Shown one piece after another: positions 14,006 to 22,100 of a stretch of 22,461 nucleotides of DNA. Source of the DNA: Eubacterium sp. CAG:252 (lineage in GTDB: Bacteria > Bacillota > Clostridia > Lachnospirales > Lachnospiraceae); NCBI GenBank assembly GCA_000436535.1, contig FR886243.1, positions 1 through 22,461 of the forward strand, given 5' to 3'. Under the pieces are notes generated by a model. The model had not been told where the DNA came from, did no database searches, and saw only the letters and a program-made list of their open reading frames with translations. Position numbers and translations under genes: made by a program. Numbering within the stretch: position 1 is the first letter of the stretch; each line of letters starts with the position of its first letter.

Positions 14006-14965
14006 ATGAAACGAACAGCGGCGATGCTGCTTGCACTTGTTATGCTTGTTATGACAGGCTGCGGCGGTAAAAGCAAAAACATAAGAGTAGGTGCGGCTGA
14101 TATCGGTGGTGTGTATTATGCATATTCAAGCACATTTGCACAGATAGCACACGAAGATATGAGCGGTTATACTTTTGAAACCAAGACAACAGCAGGTTCG
14201 GTAGCGAACTTAAGGCTTATATCAGGTGGTTATATCGACCTTGGAATAGTTCAGGCAGATATGCTTAGTGATGCCTATAACAGCAGGGGCACCTTTGAAA
14301 ATGGCGATTACCAGAAGGGGTATAAGGCACTTGCGTCACTGTATATAGAAGCATGTCAGATAGTCGTAAGAAAGGAGTCAGGTATCAGCTCTATAGATGA
14401 CCTTGTCGGAAAGACAGTGAGCATAGGTGCAGCAGAGTCAGGAACAGAGAAAAATGCTGAGGAGATACTTAAGGTAAGCGGCATAACAGAGGAGCTTGTA
14501 AAGACAGTCAATATGGACTATGCAGAGGCGGCAGAAAAGCTTGCTGACGGTAAGATAGATGCGATGATTTGTACAGCCGGAATAAGAACGGGTATAATAG
14601 AACAGATATCAAAAAGCTGTGACATAGATGTTATAAGTCTTGATGACAAATGTATTGAAAAGCTTCTGACAGCTTATCCTTTGTATGAAAAATATACAAT
14701 TCCTGCGGGAACATATCAGGGACAGAATGAGCCTGTAAGCACGATAGGAGTAAGGGCGGTGCTTATAGCATCTTCAAGCCTTTCAGACTCAACAACAGAA
14801 CAGATAACAAGTCTGATATTCTCACACAGTTCAGACTTTAAAAATGCAACTTCACTTGATGCTTTATTCGATGTCAAGGAAGGAGCAAATGGCGTGGATA
14901 TTCCATTTCATGCAGGAGCGGCGGCGTATTATGCTAAACAGGGTGTTAATGTTAAGACAGAATGA
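14006..14965 (+). CDS. TAXI-family TRAP-type solute-binding lipoprotein
   Basis: This 319-residue exported protein has a lipoprotein signal peptide (MKRTAAMLLALVMLVMTGC, lipid-modified Cys at 19). It is followed by the TAXI fold: RVGAADIGGVYYAYSSTFA, TTAGSVANLRLISGGYIDLG, SIDDLVGKTVSIGAAESGTE, and PAGTYQGQNEPVSTIGVRAV. TAXI proteins normally hand substrates to a fused DctQM TRAP permease, and characterised members bind glutamate or similar acids. No TRAP permease gene occurs in this window. Instead the next gene is a complete GltS glutamate symporter. That suggests either an orphan binding protein working with a distant permease or a binding partner for GltS (inference). The ribosome site AGGAG is 8 nt upstream of the ATG. 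Confidence 0.88.
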   Translation: MKRTAAMLLALVMLVMTGCGGKSKNIRVGAADIGGVYYAYSSTFAQIAHEDMSGYTFETKTTAGSVANLRLISGGYIDLGIVQADMLSDAYNSRGTFENGDYQKGYKALASLYIEACQIVVRKESGISSIDDLVGKTVSIGAAESGTEKNAEEILKVSGITEELVKTVNMDYAEAAEKLADGKIDAMICTAGIRTGIIEQISKSCDIDVISLDDKCIEKLLTAYPLYEKYTIPAGTYQGQNEPVSTIGVRAVLIASSSLSDSTTEQITSLIFSHSSDFKNATSLDALFDVKEGANGVDIPFHAGAAAYYAKQGVNVKTE

Positions 14966-15092
14966 CAGTAACCGTAACGGATATTTTCACCCTGACTGTT
15001 TATGGGTATAAATATGATACTTATTAAAGAGCAGTAAAAAACCTGTTATATATAGCAGGTATAGTTAATACGTTTATGAAATGGAGATATAT

Positions 15093-16286
15093 ATGAAAAT
15101 TCAGTTAGATATGTATCAGACAATGGCTGTTGCTGTAGTAGTTCTGATGTTAGGAAGTTATTTACGAAAGAGAATAAGCATACTTGAGAAGTTCTGTATA
15201 CCAGCACCTGTAGTTGGCGGTTTTTTATTTGCAATATTCACATGCATATGCTATGCGACAGGAATTCTTGAATTCGAGTTTGATGATATATTAAAAGAGG
15301 TATGTATGGTCTTTTTCTTTACATCTGTAGGGTTTCAGGCCAATCTTAAGGTGCTTAAGAAGGGCGGAAAGTCTATGGTAATATTTCTTGGACTTGTAAT
15401 TGTGCTTATATTTACACAGAACCTTGTTGCCGTAGGACTTTCAAAGCTTCTTGGACTTAATTCACTTATAGGAATGTGTACAGGCTCTATACCTATGGTC
15501 GGAGGACATGGTACAGCGGGCGCATTTGGTCCTGTACTTGAGGATTTTAATGTGCAGGGTGCTACAACCATATGTACAGCAGCCGCTACATTTGGACTTA
15601 TATTCGGAAGTATCATAGGCGGACCTTTAGGTAAAAGACTTATAGATAAAAAGGACCTTTTAAAGACAGCTATTCTTGAGGATGACAGCCTTTTAGTCGA
15701 GGATGAGAAGAAACACGAACGTCATACACAGATGTATGCAGCGGCGGTATTCCAGCTCATCATAGCAATAGGAATAGGAACAATATTTTCATGGGCACTT
15801 ACTAAGACAGGTATGACTTTCCCTATATATATAGGTGCGATGATTGCGGCAGCTCTTATGCGTAATATTGCGGAGTACTCAAGCAATGAGAATTTCGCTA
15901 TACATATGGGTGAGATTAATGACCTTGGTGGTATAGCACTTTCGCTGTTCCTTGGTATGGCGATGATTACACTTAAGCTGTGGCAGCTTACAGCACTTGC
16001 ACTTCCACTTGTTATACTGCTTTTGGCACAGGCGCTTGTAATAATGCTGTATACATATTTTGTAGTGTTCAATGTTATGGGAAGAGATTACGATGCGGCA
16101 GTGCTTGTTGCAGGAACATGCGGCTTCGGTATGGGTGCAACACCTAACGCCATGGCTAATATGCAGGCGCTTTGTGATAAGTATGTGCCATCTGTCAAGG
16201 CGTATCTTATAATTCCTCTTATAGGAAGTCTGTTTGCAGATTTCCTTAACAGCCTGATTATTACGTTATTTATTAATCTGCTGTAA
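15093..16286 (+). CDS. gltS: Sodium/glutamate symporter
   Basis: This integral membrane protein of 397 residues has about ten to twelve transmembrane segments and the two inverted GltS pore motifs. The first half has GSIPMVGGHGTAGAFGP and CTAAATFGLIFGSIIGGPLG. The second half has GRDYDAAVLVAGTCGFGMGA followed by TPNAMANMQAL. It imports L-glutamate with Na+. ATG 15093 is chosen over ATG 15081 since GGAG (15083-15086) lies 6 nt upstream of it and overlaps the earlier ATG. It follows the TAXI gene by 127 bases. It precedes the 110-residue twin-motif gene by 54 bases with no terminator between. Upstream, CCTG and CAGG flank an AT core with an A-run before them, a weak structure of unknown use. 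Confidence 0.94.
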   Translation: MKIQLDMYQTMAVAVVVLMLGSYLRKRISILEKFCIPAPVVGGFLFAIFTCICYATGILEFEFDDILKEVCMVFFFTSVGFQANLKVLKKGGKSMVIFLGLVIVLIFTQNLVAVGLSKLLGLNSLIGMCTGSIPMVGGHGTAGAFGPVLEDFNVQGATTICTAAATFGLIFGSIIGGPLGKRLIDKKDLLKTAILEDDSLLVEDEKKHERHTQMYAAAVFQLIIAIGIGTIFSWALTKTGMTFPIYIGAMIAAALMRNIAEYSSNENFAIHMGEINDLGGIALSLFLGMAMITLKLWQLTALALPLVILLLAQALVIMLYTYFVVFNVMGRDYDAAVLVAGTCGFGMGATPNAMANMQALCDKYVPSVKAYLIIPLIGSLFADFLNSLIITLFINLL

Positions 16287-16340
16287 AATGTGAGAGGCAA
16301 ATGTAATGTTGGAATTAAGATTAATATGAGGAGGAATGCT

Positions 16341-16673
16341 ATGTTTAATTTTTTAAAGAAAATGCGTAATAAAGATAACACTCCTAAAAAGGGTTACGAC
16401 CTTTCGTATGATAATCTGGCTATTCCGGAAATTCATATAAAGGGCAATGCAGATGCAAAGCCTGGTGGGAGTGATAACAAGGTAAACGGGCAGCAGGCAG
16501 AAGGTGCCGATGGCGCAGGTGATGTCAATGCACAGAATGTCAGAGCAGGCACAGCAGGCAATGAAGATATGGCAGCAGATAATGCTGACCACCACGCACA
16601 TATGCATAAGAAGACACATGTTACTTATGACGGAGTTGCAGTTCCAGAGATACATTTTAAAGAAAATGATTAA
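16341..16673 (+). CDS. Small hydrophilic protein with a 13-residue motif at both ends (unrecognised)
   Basis: I do not recognise this family. From ATG 16341, with GAGGAGG 6 nt upstream, the product has 110 residues. A basic amphipathic start (MFNFLKKMRNK) leads to SYDNLAIPEIHIK at 22-34. An Ala/Gly/Asn/Asp-rich linker containing HHAHMHKK follows. Near the C-terminus TYDGVAVPEIHFK (95-107) repeats the first motif at 9 of 13 positions. The motif Tyr-Asp-x-hydrophobic-Ala-hydrophobic-Pro-Glu-Ile-His-x-Lys looks like a short binding peptide or metal site rather than an enzyme core. There is no signal peptide. It sits directly behind gltS and probably shares its transcript, so a role linked to glutamate transport is conceivable but unproven. 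An in-frame earlier frame opening at 16290 has no ribosome site. Confidence 0.75.
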   Translation: MFNFLKKMRNKDNTPKKGYDLSYDNLAIPEIHIKGNADAKPGGSDNKVNGQQAEGADGAGDVNAQNVRAGTAGNEDMAADNADHHAHMHKKTHVTYDGVAVPEIHFKEND

Positions 16674-16681
16674 AAAAGGTG

Positions 16682-16710
16682 TTGTTAATTAAATTATCCC
16701 GTGGTACAAT
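16682..16710 (+). promoter_or_regulatory. Sigma-A promoter of the thrS T-box transcript
   Basis: TTGTTA (16682-16687) and TACAAT (16705-16710) are separated by 17 nt, and TGG just before the -10 forms an extended -10. It begins 9 bases after the stop of the small twin-motif gene and precedes the T-box leader. Confidence 0.8.
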
Positions 16711-16739
16711 AACAACCAGCAAAAGCAAATAATTAAAAG

Positions 16740-16990
16740 CATTGACGGAAAAAGTAGTATATGTGCGACATCCAGAGAGAGCTGTGTGTGGTGGAAGCAG
16801 CTTATGAAGCTATTATATGAAGACCATTCCCGAGCTGTGCGTAGAAGAAGCATATACGTGAGTATATACTTTGAAGCGTTACCGTGTGGTGTACGTTACA
16901 GACCATTAAAGTGAAATATAAGGTGGAACCGTGCGAAAGCACCCTTAGGCAGGCGAAAGTGTACCTACCTGAAGGTGCTTTCGTTGCATT
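16740..16990 (+). ncRNA. T-box leader (threonine-specific) upstream of thrS
   Basis: The 5' part has the usual stem I layout: AGAGAGC near 16773, then GGTGGAAGCAGC. A GAAGACCATTCCCGAGC block at about 16820 places the threonine codon ACC (16823-16825) as the likely specifier. The T-box sequence AAGGTGGAACCGTGCG is at 16920-16935. Its TGGA bulge would pair with the UCCA 3' end of tRNA-Thr, in agreement with a U discriminator base. The terminator follows at once. In this family, uncharged tRNA binding stabilises the antiterminator and lets transcription enter the synthetase gene. The exact 5' and 3' ends are approximate. Confidence 0.92.
16934..16990 (+). terminator. T-box regulatory terminator
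   Basis: CGAAAGCACC (16934-16943) pairs perfectly with GGTGCTTTCG (16974-16983), with further inner pairing (AGG/CCT) around the loop. The 3' side is only moderately T-rich. The 5' arm overlaps the end of the T-box sequence, so antiterminator and terminator are mutually exclusive. Confidence 0.85.
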
Positions 16991-17072
16991 TACACCAGAA
17001 GTATGCAGACAAGAGCATATGTGAATTCTGGCATTATTGAAAAAATCGGACATTATTAGAAGGAGAAAAACA

Positions 17073-18830
17073 ATGGTTAATTTCAAAGAAGACGAACAGT
17101 TAAAGACATTAAATCATTCATGTGCGCATCTTATGGCACAGGCTATCAAGCACCTTTATCCACAGGCTAAGTTCTGGGTTGGACCAGTAGTAGCAGAAGG
17201 TTTCTACTATGATGTAGACCTTGGCGATGATGTTATAAGGGATGAAGATATTCCTAAGATTGAAAAGGAAATGAAAAAGGTTGCAAAGAGCGGCAAGAGA
17301 ATTGTCCGTAGGGAAATCTCAAAGGAAGAAGCTATGGAGATGTTCAAGGATGATGAGTATAAGTTAGACCTTATCTCTAATCTTGAAGACGGAACAATCT
17401 CTTGTTATGAGCAGGGCGACTTTACTGACCTCTGTCGTGGACCTCACGTAGATAATGTTAAGTTATGCCGTAACTTTAAGTTACTCAGACATTCAGGTGC
17501 ATACTGGAAGGGTGACAGCAACAATAAGGTTCTTCAGAGAATTTACGGTGTATGTTTCCCAACACCAGAAGAACTTGAAGCACATCTTCAGGAGCTTGAA
17601 GAAGCAAAGGAAAGAGACCACAGAAAGATAGGTAAGGATATGCAGCTCTTTATGGTGGATGACCTTATCGGACGTGGACTTCCTATGTATCTTCCAAAGG
17701 GTTATATTATCTGGCAGGAGCTTGAAGATTATATAAAGGGTAAGGAAAGAAAGCTTGGTTACCAGCATGTTCTTACACCTTGTGTAGGTACAGTTGACCT
17801 TTACAAGACATCAGGACACTGGGATCATTATAAGGAAAATATGTTCCCAGCTATGCAGGTTGATGATGAAAGCTTTGTACTTCGTCCAATGAACTGTCCT
17901 CATCATATGATGATATATGCTAACAGACTTCATTCTTACAAGGATCTTCCTATAAGAATTGGTGAGATTGCACATGACTTCAGATATGAGTCAAGTGGAA
18001 CATTAAAGGGTATTGAAAGAGGAAGACATTTCTGTCAGAATGATGCACATCTTTTTGTTACACCAGAGCAGATTAAGGATGAAATATCAAGCGTAGTTGA
18101 CCTTATATTCAGCACATATAAGGACTTTGGCATCACTAATTACCGTTGTGTACTTTCTCTTCGTGACCCAGAGAACAAGACTAAGTATCATGATGATGAT
18201 GAAATGTGGAATAAGGCTGAAAATGCTTTAAGAGATGTTATGAACAGTCTTGGCATTGAATATACAGAGGAAATTGGTGAGGCTGCATTCTACGGTCCTA
18301 AGCTTGATGTTAATGTTAAGCCAGCTGTTGGTAATGAGATTACACTTTCAACATGTCAGTTAGATTTCTGTCTTCCAGCTAAGTTTAATCTTTCATATGT
18401 TGACAAGGATGGCGAGAAGAAGACTCCTGTTGTGCTTCACAGAGCTATACTTGGTTCTCTTGATAGATTTATGGCTTATATACTTGAGGAAACAAAGGGT
18501 AATCTTCCAACATGGCTTGCACCAGTTCAGGTAAGAGTAATGCCTGTTAAGACTGATAATGAAGATATTATGAATTATGCCCATAAGATAGTAGATGCTC
18601 TTGCTGAAAAGGATGTAAGAGTAGAGCTTGATGACAGAGCAGAGAAGCTTGGTTATCGTATGCGTGAAGGCCAGATTCAGAAGGTTCCATATCTTCTTGT
18701 TATTGGCTTTAATGAGCAGGAAAATGAAACTGTATCTTACAGACTTCACGGTGAGCAGGATACTACAACACTTGCGCTGGATGAGTTTGTTAAGAAGATT
18801 GAAACAGAGATAAAGAATAAGGTTAGATAA
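17073..18830 (+). CDS. thrS: Threonyl-tRNA synthetase without TGS domain
   Basis: This class II synthetase has 585 residues from ATG 17073 (AAGGAG 7 nt upstream). It starts directly at the editing domain: HSCAH at residues 15-19 and CRGPH at 121-125 form the mis-acylated Ser-tRNA editing site. The catalytic domain has MNCPHHMMIY (zinc-ligand Cys), FRYESSGTLKGIERGRHFCQ and the motif 3 region HRAILGSLDRFMAYILEE. The anticodon-binding domain closes the protein (PVQVRVMPV, and EKLGYRMREGQIQKVPYLLV). The usual N-terminal TGS domain of about 60 residues is missing. The upstream DNA is T-box leader, so the protein has not merely been mis-started. Shorter ThrS forms like this occur in Clostridia. Expression is controlled by the T-box. 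Confidence 0.96.
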   Translation: MVNFKEDEQLKTLNHSCAHLMAQAIKHLYPQAKFWVGPVVAEGFYYDVDLGDDVIRDEDIPKIEKEMKKVAKSGKRIVRREISKEEAMEMFKDDEYKLDLISNLEDGTISCYEQGDFTDLCRGPHVDNVKLCRNFKLLRHSGAYWKGDSNNKVLQRIYGVCFPTPEELEAHLQELEEAKERDHRKIGKDMQLFMVDDLIGRGLPMYLPKGYIIWQELEDYIKGKERKLGYQHVLTPCVGTVDLYKTSGHWDHYKENMFPAMQVDDESFVLRPMNCPHHMMIYANRLHSYKDLPIRIGEIAHDFRYESSGTLKGIERGRHFCQNDAHLFVTPEQIKDEISSVVDLIFSTYKDFGITNYRCVLSLRDPENKTKYHDDDEMWNKAENALRDVMNSLGIEYTEEIGEAAFYGPKLDVNVKPAVGNEITLSTCQLDFCLPAKFNLSYVDKDGEKKTPVVLHRAILGSLDRFMAYILEETKGNLPTWLAPVQVRVMPVKTDNEDIMNYAHKIVDALAEKDVRVELDDRAEKLGYRMREGQIQKVPYLLVIGFNEQENETVSYRLHGEQDTTTLALDEFVKKIETEIKNKVR

Positions 18831-18863
18831 TGGATGTTGTTGTCAGGTTATTAACGGACGGAC

Positions 18864-18914
18864 GACATAATATAAGCGGATGTCTATAGTACAGGCATCC
18901 GCTTATATTATGTC
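18864..18914. repeat. Perfect 19-bp inverted repeat after thrS
   Basis: GACATAATATAAGCGGATG (18864-18882) is exactly complementary to CATCCGCTTATATTATGTC (18896-18914), with a 13-nt loop. No T-run follows on either strand, although the location, 33 bases past the thrS stop, suits a terminator. Outer GTCAG (18842-18846) and CTGAC (18914-18918) may add a second stem. Confidence 0.85.
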
Positions 18915-19052
18915 TGACAGTGGCGGAATTCACGAAAGACAGCGTGTTTGATATAATAATAAAAAGCGACAAAATATCCATATACTTTTAATAAATAAAC
19001 AACATTGTTTTTATAAATGGTACTAATTTACCACGTTAAAGTGTGTACATTA

Positions 19053-19112
19053 TTATACAATATTGCTAATATAAGCGAGTAAGGCATCATATGTACAAGG
19101 AATATTGTACAA
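19053..19112. promoter_or_regulatory. Operator-like palindromes upstream of the pectate lyase gene
   Basis: TGTACAA-N6-TTGTACA (19092-19111) is a perfect 20-bp palindrome lying 24 nt before the start codon. A second relationship links TTATACAATATTGC (19053-19066) with GGAATATTGTACAA (19099-19112), complementary at 12 of 14 positions. The left arm overlaps a likely -10, TACAAT (19056-19061), whose -35 is weak. This is the arrangement expected for repression by a dimeric regulator, which I cannot name. The rest of the gap from 18915 to 19052 is AT-rich with nothing else supported. Confidence 0.55.
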
Positions 19113-19135
19113 ATAAATGTATTGGGAGGCATAAC

Positions 19136-22100
19136 ATGAAAGCTAATATTAGCAGAAGTGCCCGCAAAGGATGGGCATGGATACTTGCAGCACTGATGGT
19201 TGTAAGTGTCATTATTCCAACAACTATATCTACCGCAAAGGCAGAGGTTGGAACAGTACAGTTTAACGGTACAGCAGAAGGCTGGCTTGAGTCAGCTTAT
19301 GCAGAATGGGCGGTTGATAAAGAGGCAGACGGATATACAGCGTATATCAAAAAAGCTTCACAGTCAGATTCAGCATACGCAAGAATTGATAATGAACTCA
19401 TAAGAAAGTATAAGAATTACTACAGAGTTGATGCTGTTGGTCTTGCGGCAGGTGACTATGTTATTAAGGTAGTGCCAGTAAAGAATGGTAAAGAGGTAAC
19501 TGCCAAAGCTGAGGTGACAGATGTACTCAGCGTAAGCTCATATGACAGGTCTGGTTTTGCATTTTCTTCTGAATCAAGATATAAGACAGGTTCGGGAGCA
19601 TATAACGGAGACGGAACACTTAAGAGTGATGCAATCGTTCTTTATGTAACTAATGATAATGCAAAGACTATAACAGCCGGCATTATGGAAGCAAAAGGCG
19701 AAAAGCAGTATACAGGTCTTCAGACAATTATCGATGCATATACAAAGAGTGCCAGCAAGGGTGTAGAAACAAGGGCACTTGATGTAAGGGTAATAGGATG
19801 TCTTACAGATGCAGGTATGGATAAGTTCTCAAGCTCATCTGAGGGTGTGCAGATAAAGGGAGCAAGTGCTTATTCTAATCTTAATATGACTTTGGAAGGA
19901 ATAGGCGAGGATGCAAGTATAAGCGGATTCGGTTTCCTTTTAAGAAATGCAGGAAATGTTGAGATGAGAAATCTTTCAATTCTTAACTTTATGGATGATG
20001 GAATTTCTCTTGATACAGCAAACTGCAATGTATGGATACATAATGTAGACCTTTACTACGGCAAGGTTGGCGGGGATGCTGACCAGGCAAAGGGTGATGG
20101 TTCTATCGATATAAAGGGTGATTCACAGTATATAACAGTTTCATATGTACATTTCTATGACTCAGGAAAATGTTCTTTATGTGGTATGAAGAGTGAGAGT
20201 GGTCCTAACTACATCACATATCATCATAACTGGTTTGACCATTCAGACTCAAGACATGCCAGAGTAAGAACAATGTCAGTACATATGTACAACAATTATT
20301 ATGATGGAAATGCAAAGTATGGCGTAGGTTCAACTATGGGTTCTTCTATATATATAGAAAACAACTACTTTAGAAACTGCAAGTATCCTATGCTTTCATC
20401 TAATCAGGGTACAGATGCTTTAGGCGAAGGTACATTTTCAGGTGAGAATGGTGGTATTATCAAAGCTTATGGCAATGAGATAGTTGGTGCAACAGGTATC
20501 ATATATGCCAATGCAGCATCAGTTACAGGGGAAGCTGCCAATTCTACAACATTTGATGCATATCTTGCTTCTTCTGCAAGTGAGAAAGTACCATCATCAT
20601 ACAAGACAGCAGCAGGTGGTACATCATATGATAACTTTGATACAACTAAGGACCTTGGAGTTAAGGCAGGAAGCCTTATAGCAGCAAAGGATGTTCCAGC
20701 ACTTGTTACATCTTCAAAAGGAGCAGGAAGTCTTGGCGGTGGTGTTATCGACTGGAAGTTCAGCGATGAAGATGACACAGTATACGCTGTAGATAAAGAT
20801 TTAAAGGCTGCAGTTACTAATTATAAGAATACAGAGCTTGTAGCAGTTGGCGGAACTAATGCCAGCTTAGTAACTCCAGAACCTTCAACAGATGAAACAA
20901 CAAAAGCAACAGAGAGTACTACAAAGGCTACAGAAAAGGCTACAACTTCTAAGGCAACAGAAGCAACAAAGGAAACAGAAAAGGAAACTACAGGTTCAGA
21001 TTCAGATACTAACAACAGTTATGATAAGACAAGCCTTGATTATTCAGGCGCTTATACTGACTTAAGTACAAAGAAAGATTCTGACTTTAAAAATGCAAAG
21101 TATGTTTCATCATCATCAGAAATTCTGTCAGCAATAAATAGTGCAAAGGCAGGAGATGTTATTATTGTCAAAGATGGAACTTATAAGTTCACAGACACAA
21201 TAGTTATCAATAATGCTATGAATGGAAAGAATGGTGCTTACATAGTTGTTAAGGCAGCAGATGGTGCCAGTGTTAAGTTTGACTTTTCAGCACAGACACT
21301 TGATGGTTCAAACAGAGGTGTTGTTGTAGATGGTGATTACTGGTATTTCGAGGGAATTAACTTCTATGGAGCTGGTGATAACGGAGTATTACTTGCAGGT
21401 AACAATAACATTTTTGAAAAATGTGTATTTGAGGCAAACAGGGATTCAGGCCTTCAGATATCAAGATATGACACAACAGCAGCAACTAAGGATTTATGGC
21501 CATCAAACAACCTTATAATCAACTGTACAGCGTTTGATAACTGCGATTATCCAGATCAGGGTGGTACAGGTGAAAATGCTGATGGTTTCGCAGCAAAGCT
21601 TACATGCGGCGAAGGTAATGTATTTGATGGATGTATATCATACTGTAATTCAGATGATGGATGGGACCTTTTTGCAAAGTCTGCTACAGGTCCTATCGGC
21701 GTAATAACTATAAGAAACTGTGTATCATTTGGTAACGGAACACTGTCTAATGGTGTTCATTATGCAAATGGTGATATGAATGGTTTCAAGCTTGGTGGTT
21801 CTGGTGTTGGTACACCTCATGTTGTACTTAATTGTCTTTCATTTAATAATGGAGCAACAGGATTTACTGATAACAACAACCCATCAGGTCTTACAATTAT
21901 AAATGCTACAGCATGGGGTAATGGACAGTCAGCAAAGAAGGGTAACTTCTTGTGCTACAGAGCTTCAAGTGAAGCTGTATATGTTGGGCTTGTTTCAGCA
22001 AATGCTATAGACTCAGATAAGTTTACAGGTAATATGAGTGACTCTATATATTACAATTCAGGTAAGTATTTCAGACTGTCAGGTGTATTACCAACACCTG

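Noticed and set aside
15043..15060. CCTG-AT-core-CAGG as a minus-strand terminator before gltS
   Set aside because: The stem is only four to five pairs and no minus-strand gene lies nearby to be terminated.
17037..17072. Upstream start of thrS
   Set aside because: No ribosome site precedes it. ATG 17073 has AAGGAG 7 nt upstream and lies just before the editing domain.
20467..20778. Minus-strand frames of about 60-100 codons within the pectate lyase
   Set aside because: They are antisense to catalytic-domain or linker codons. The low-complexity Val/Ser/Ala ones simply mirror the Thr/Glu/Lys repeats.
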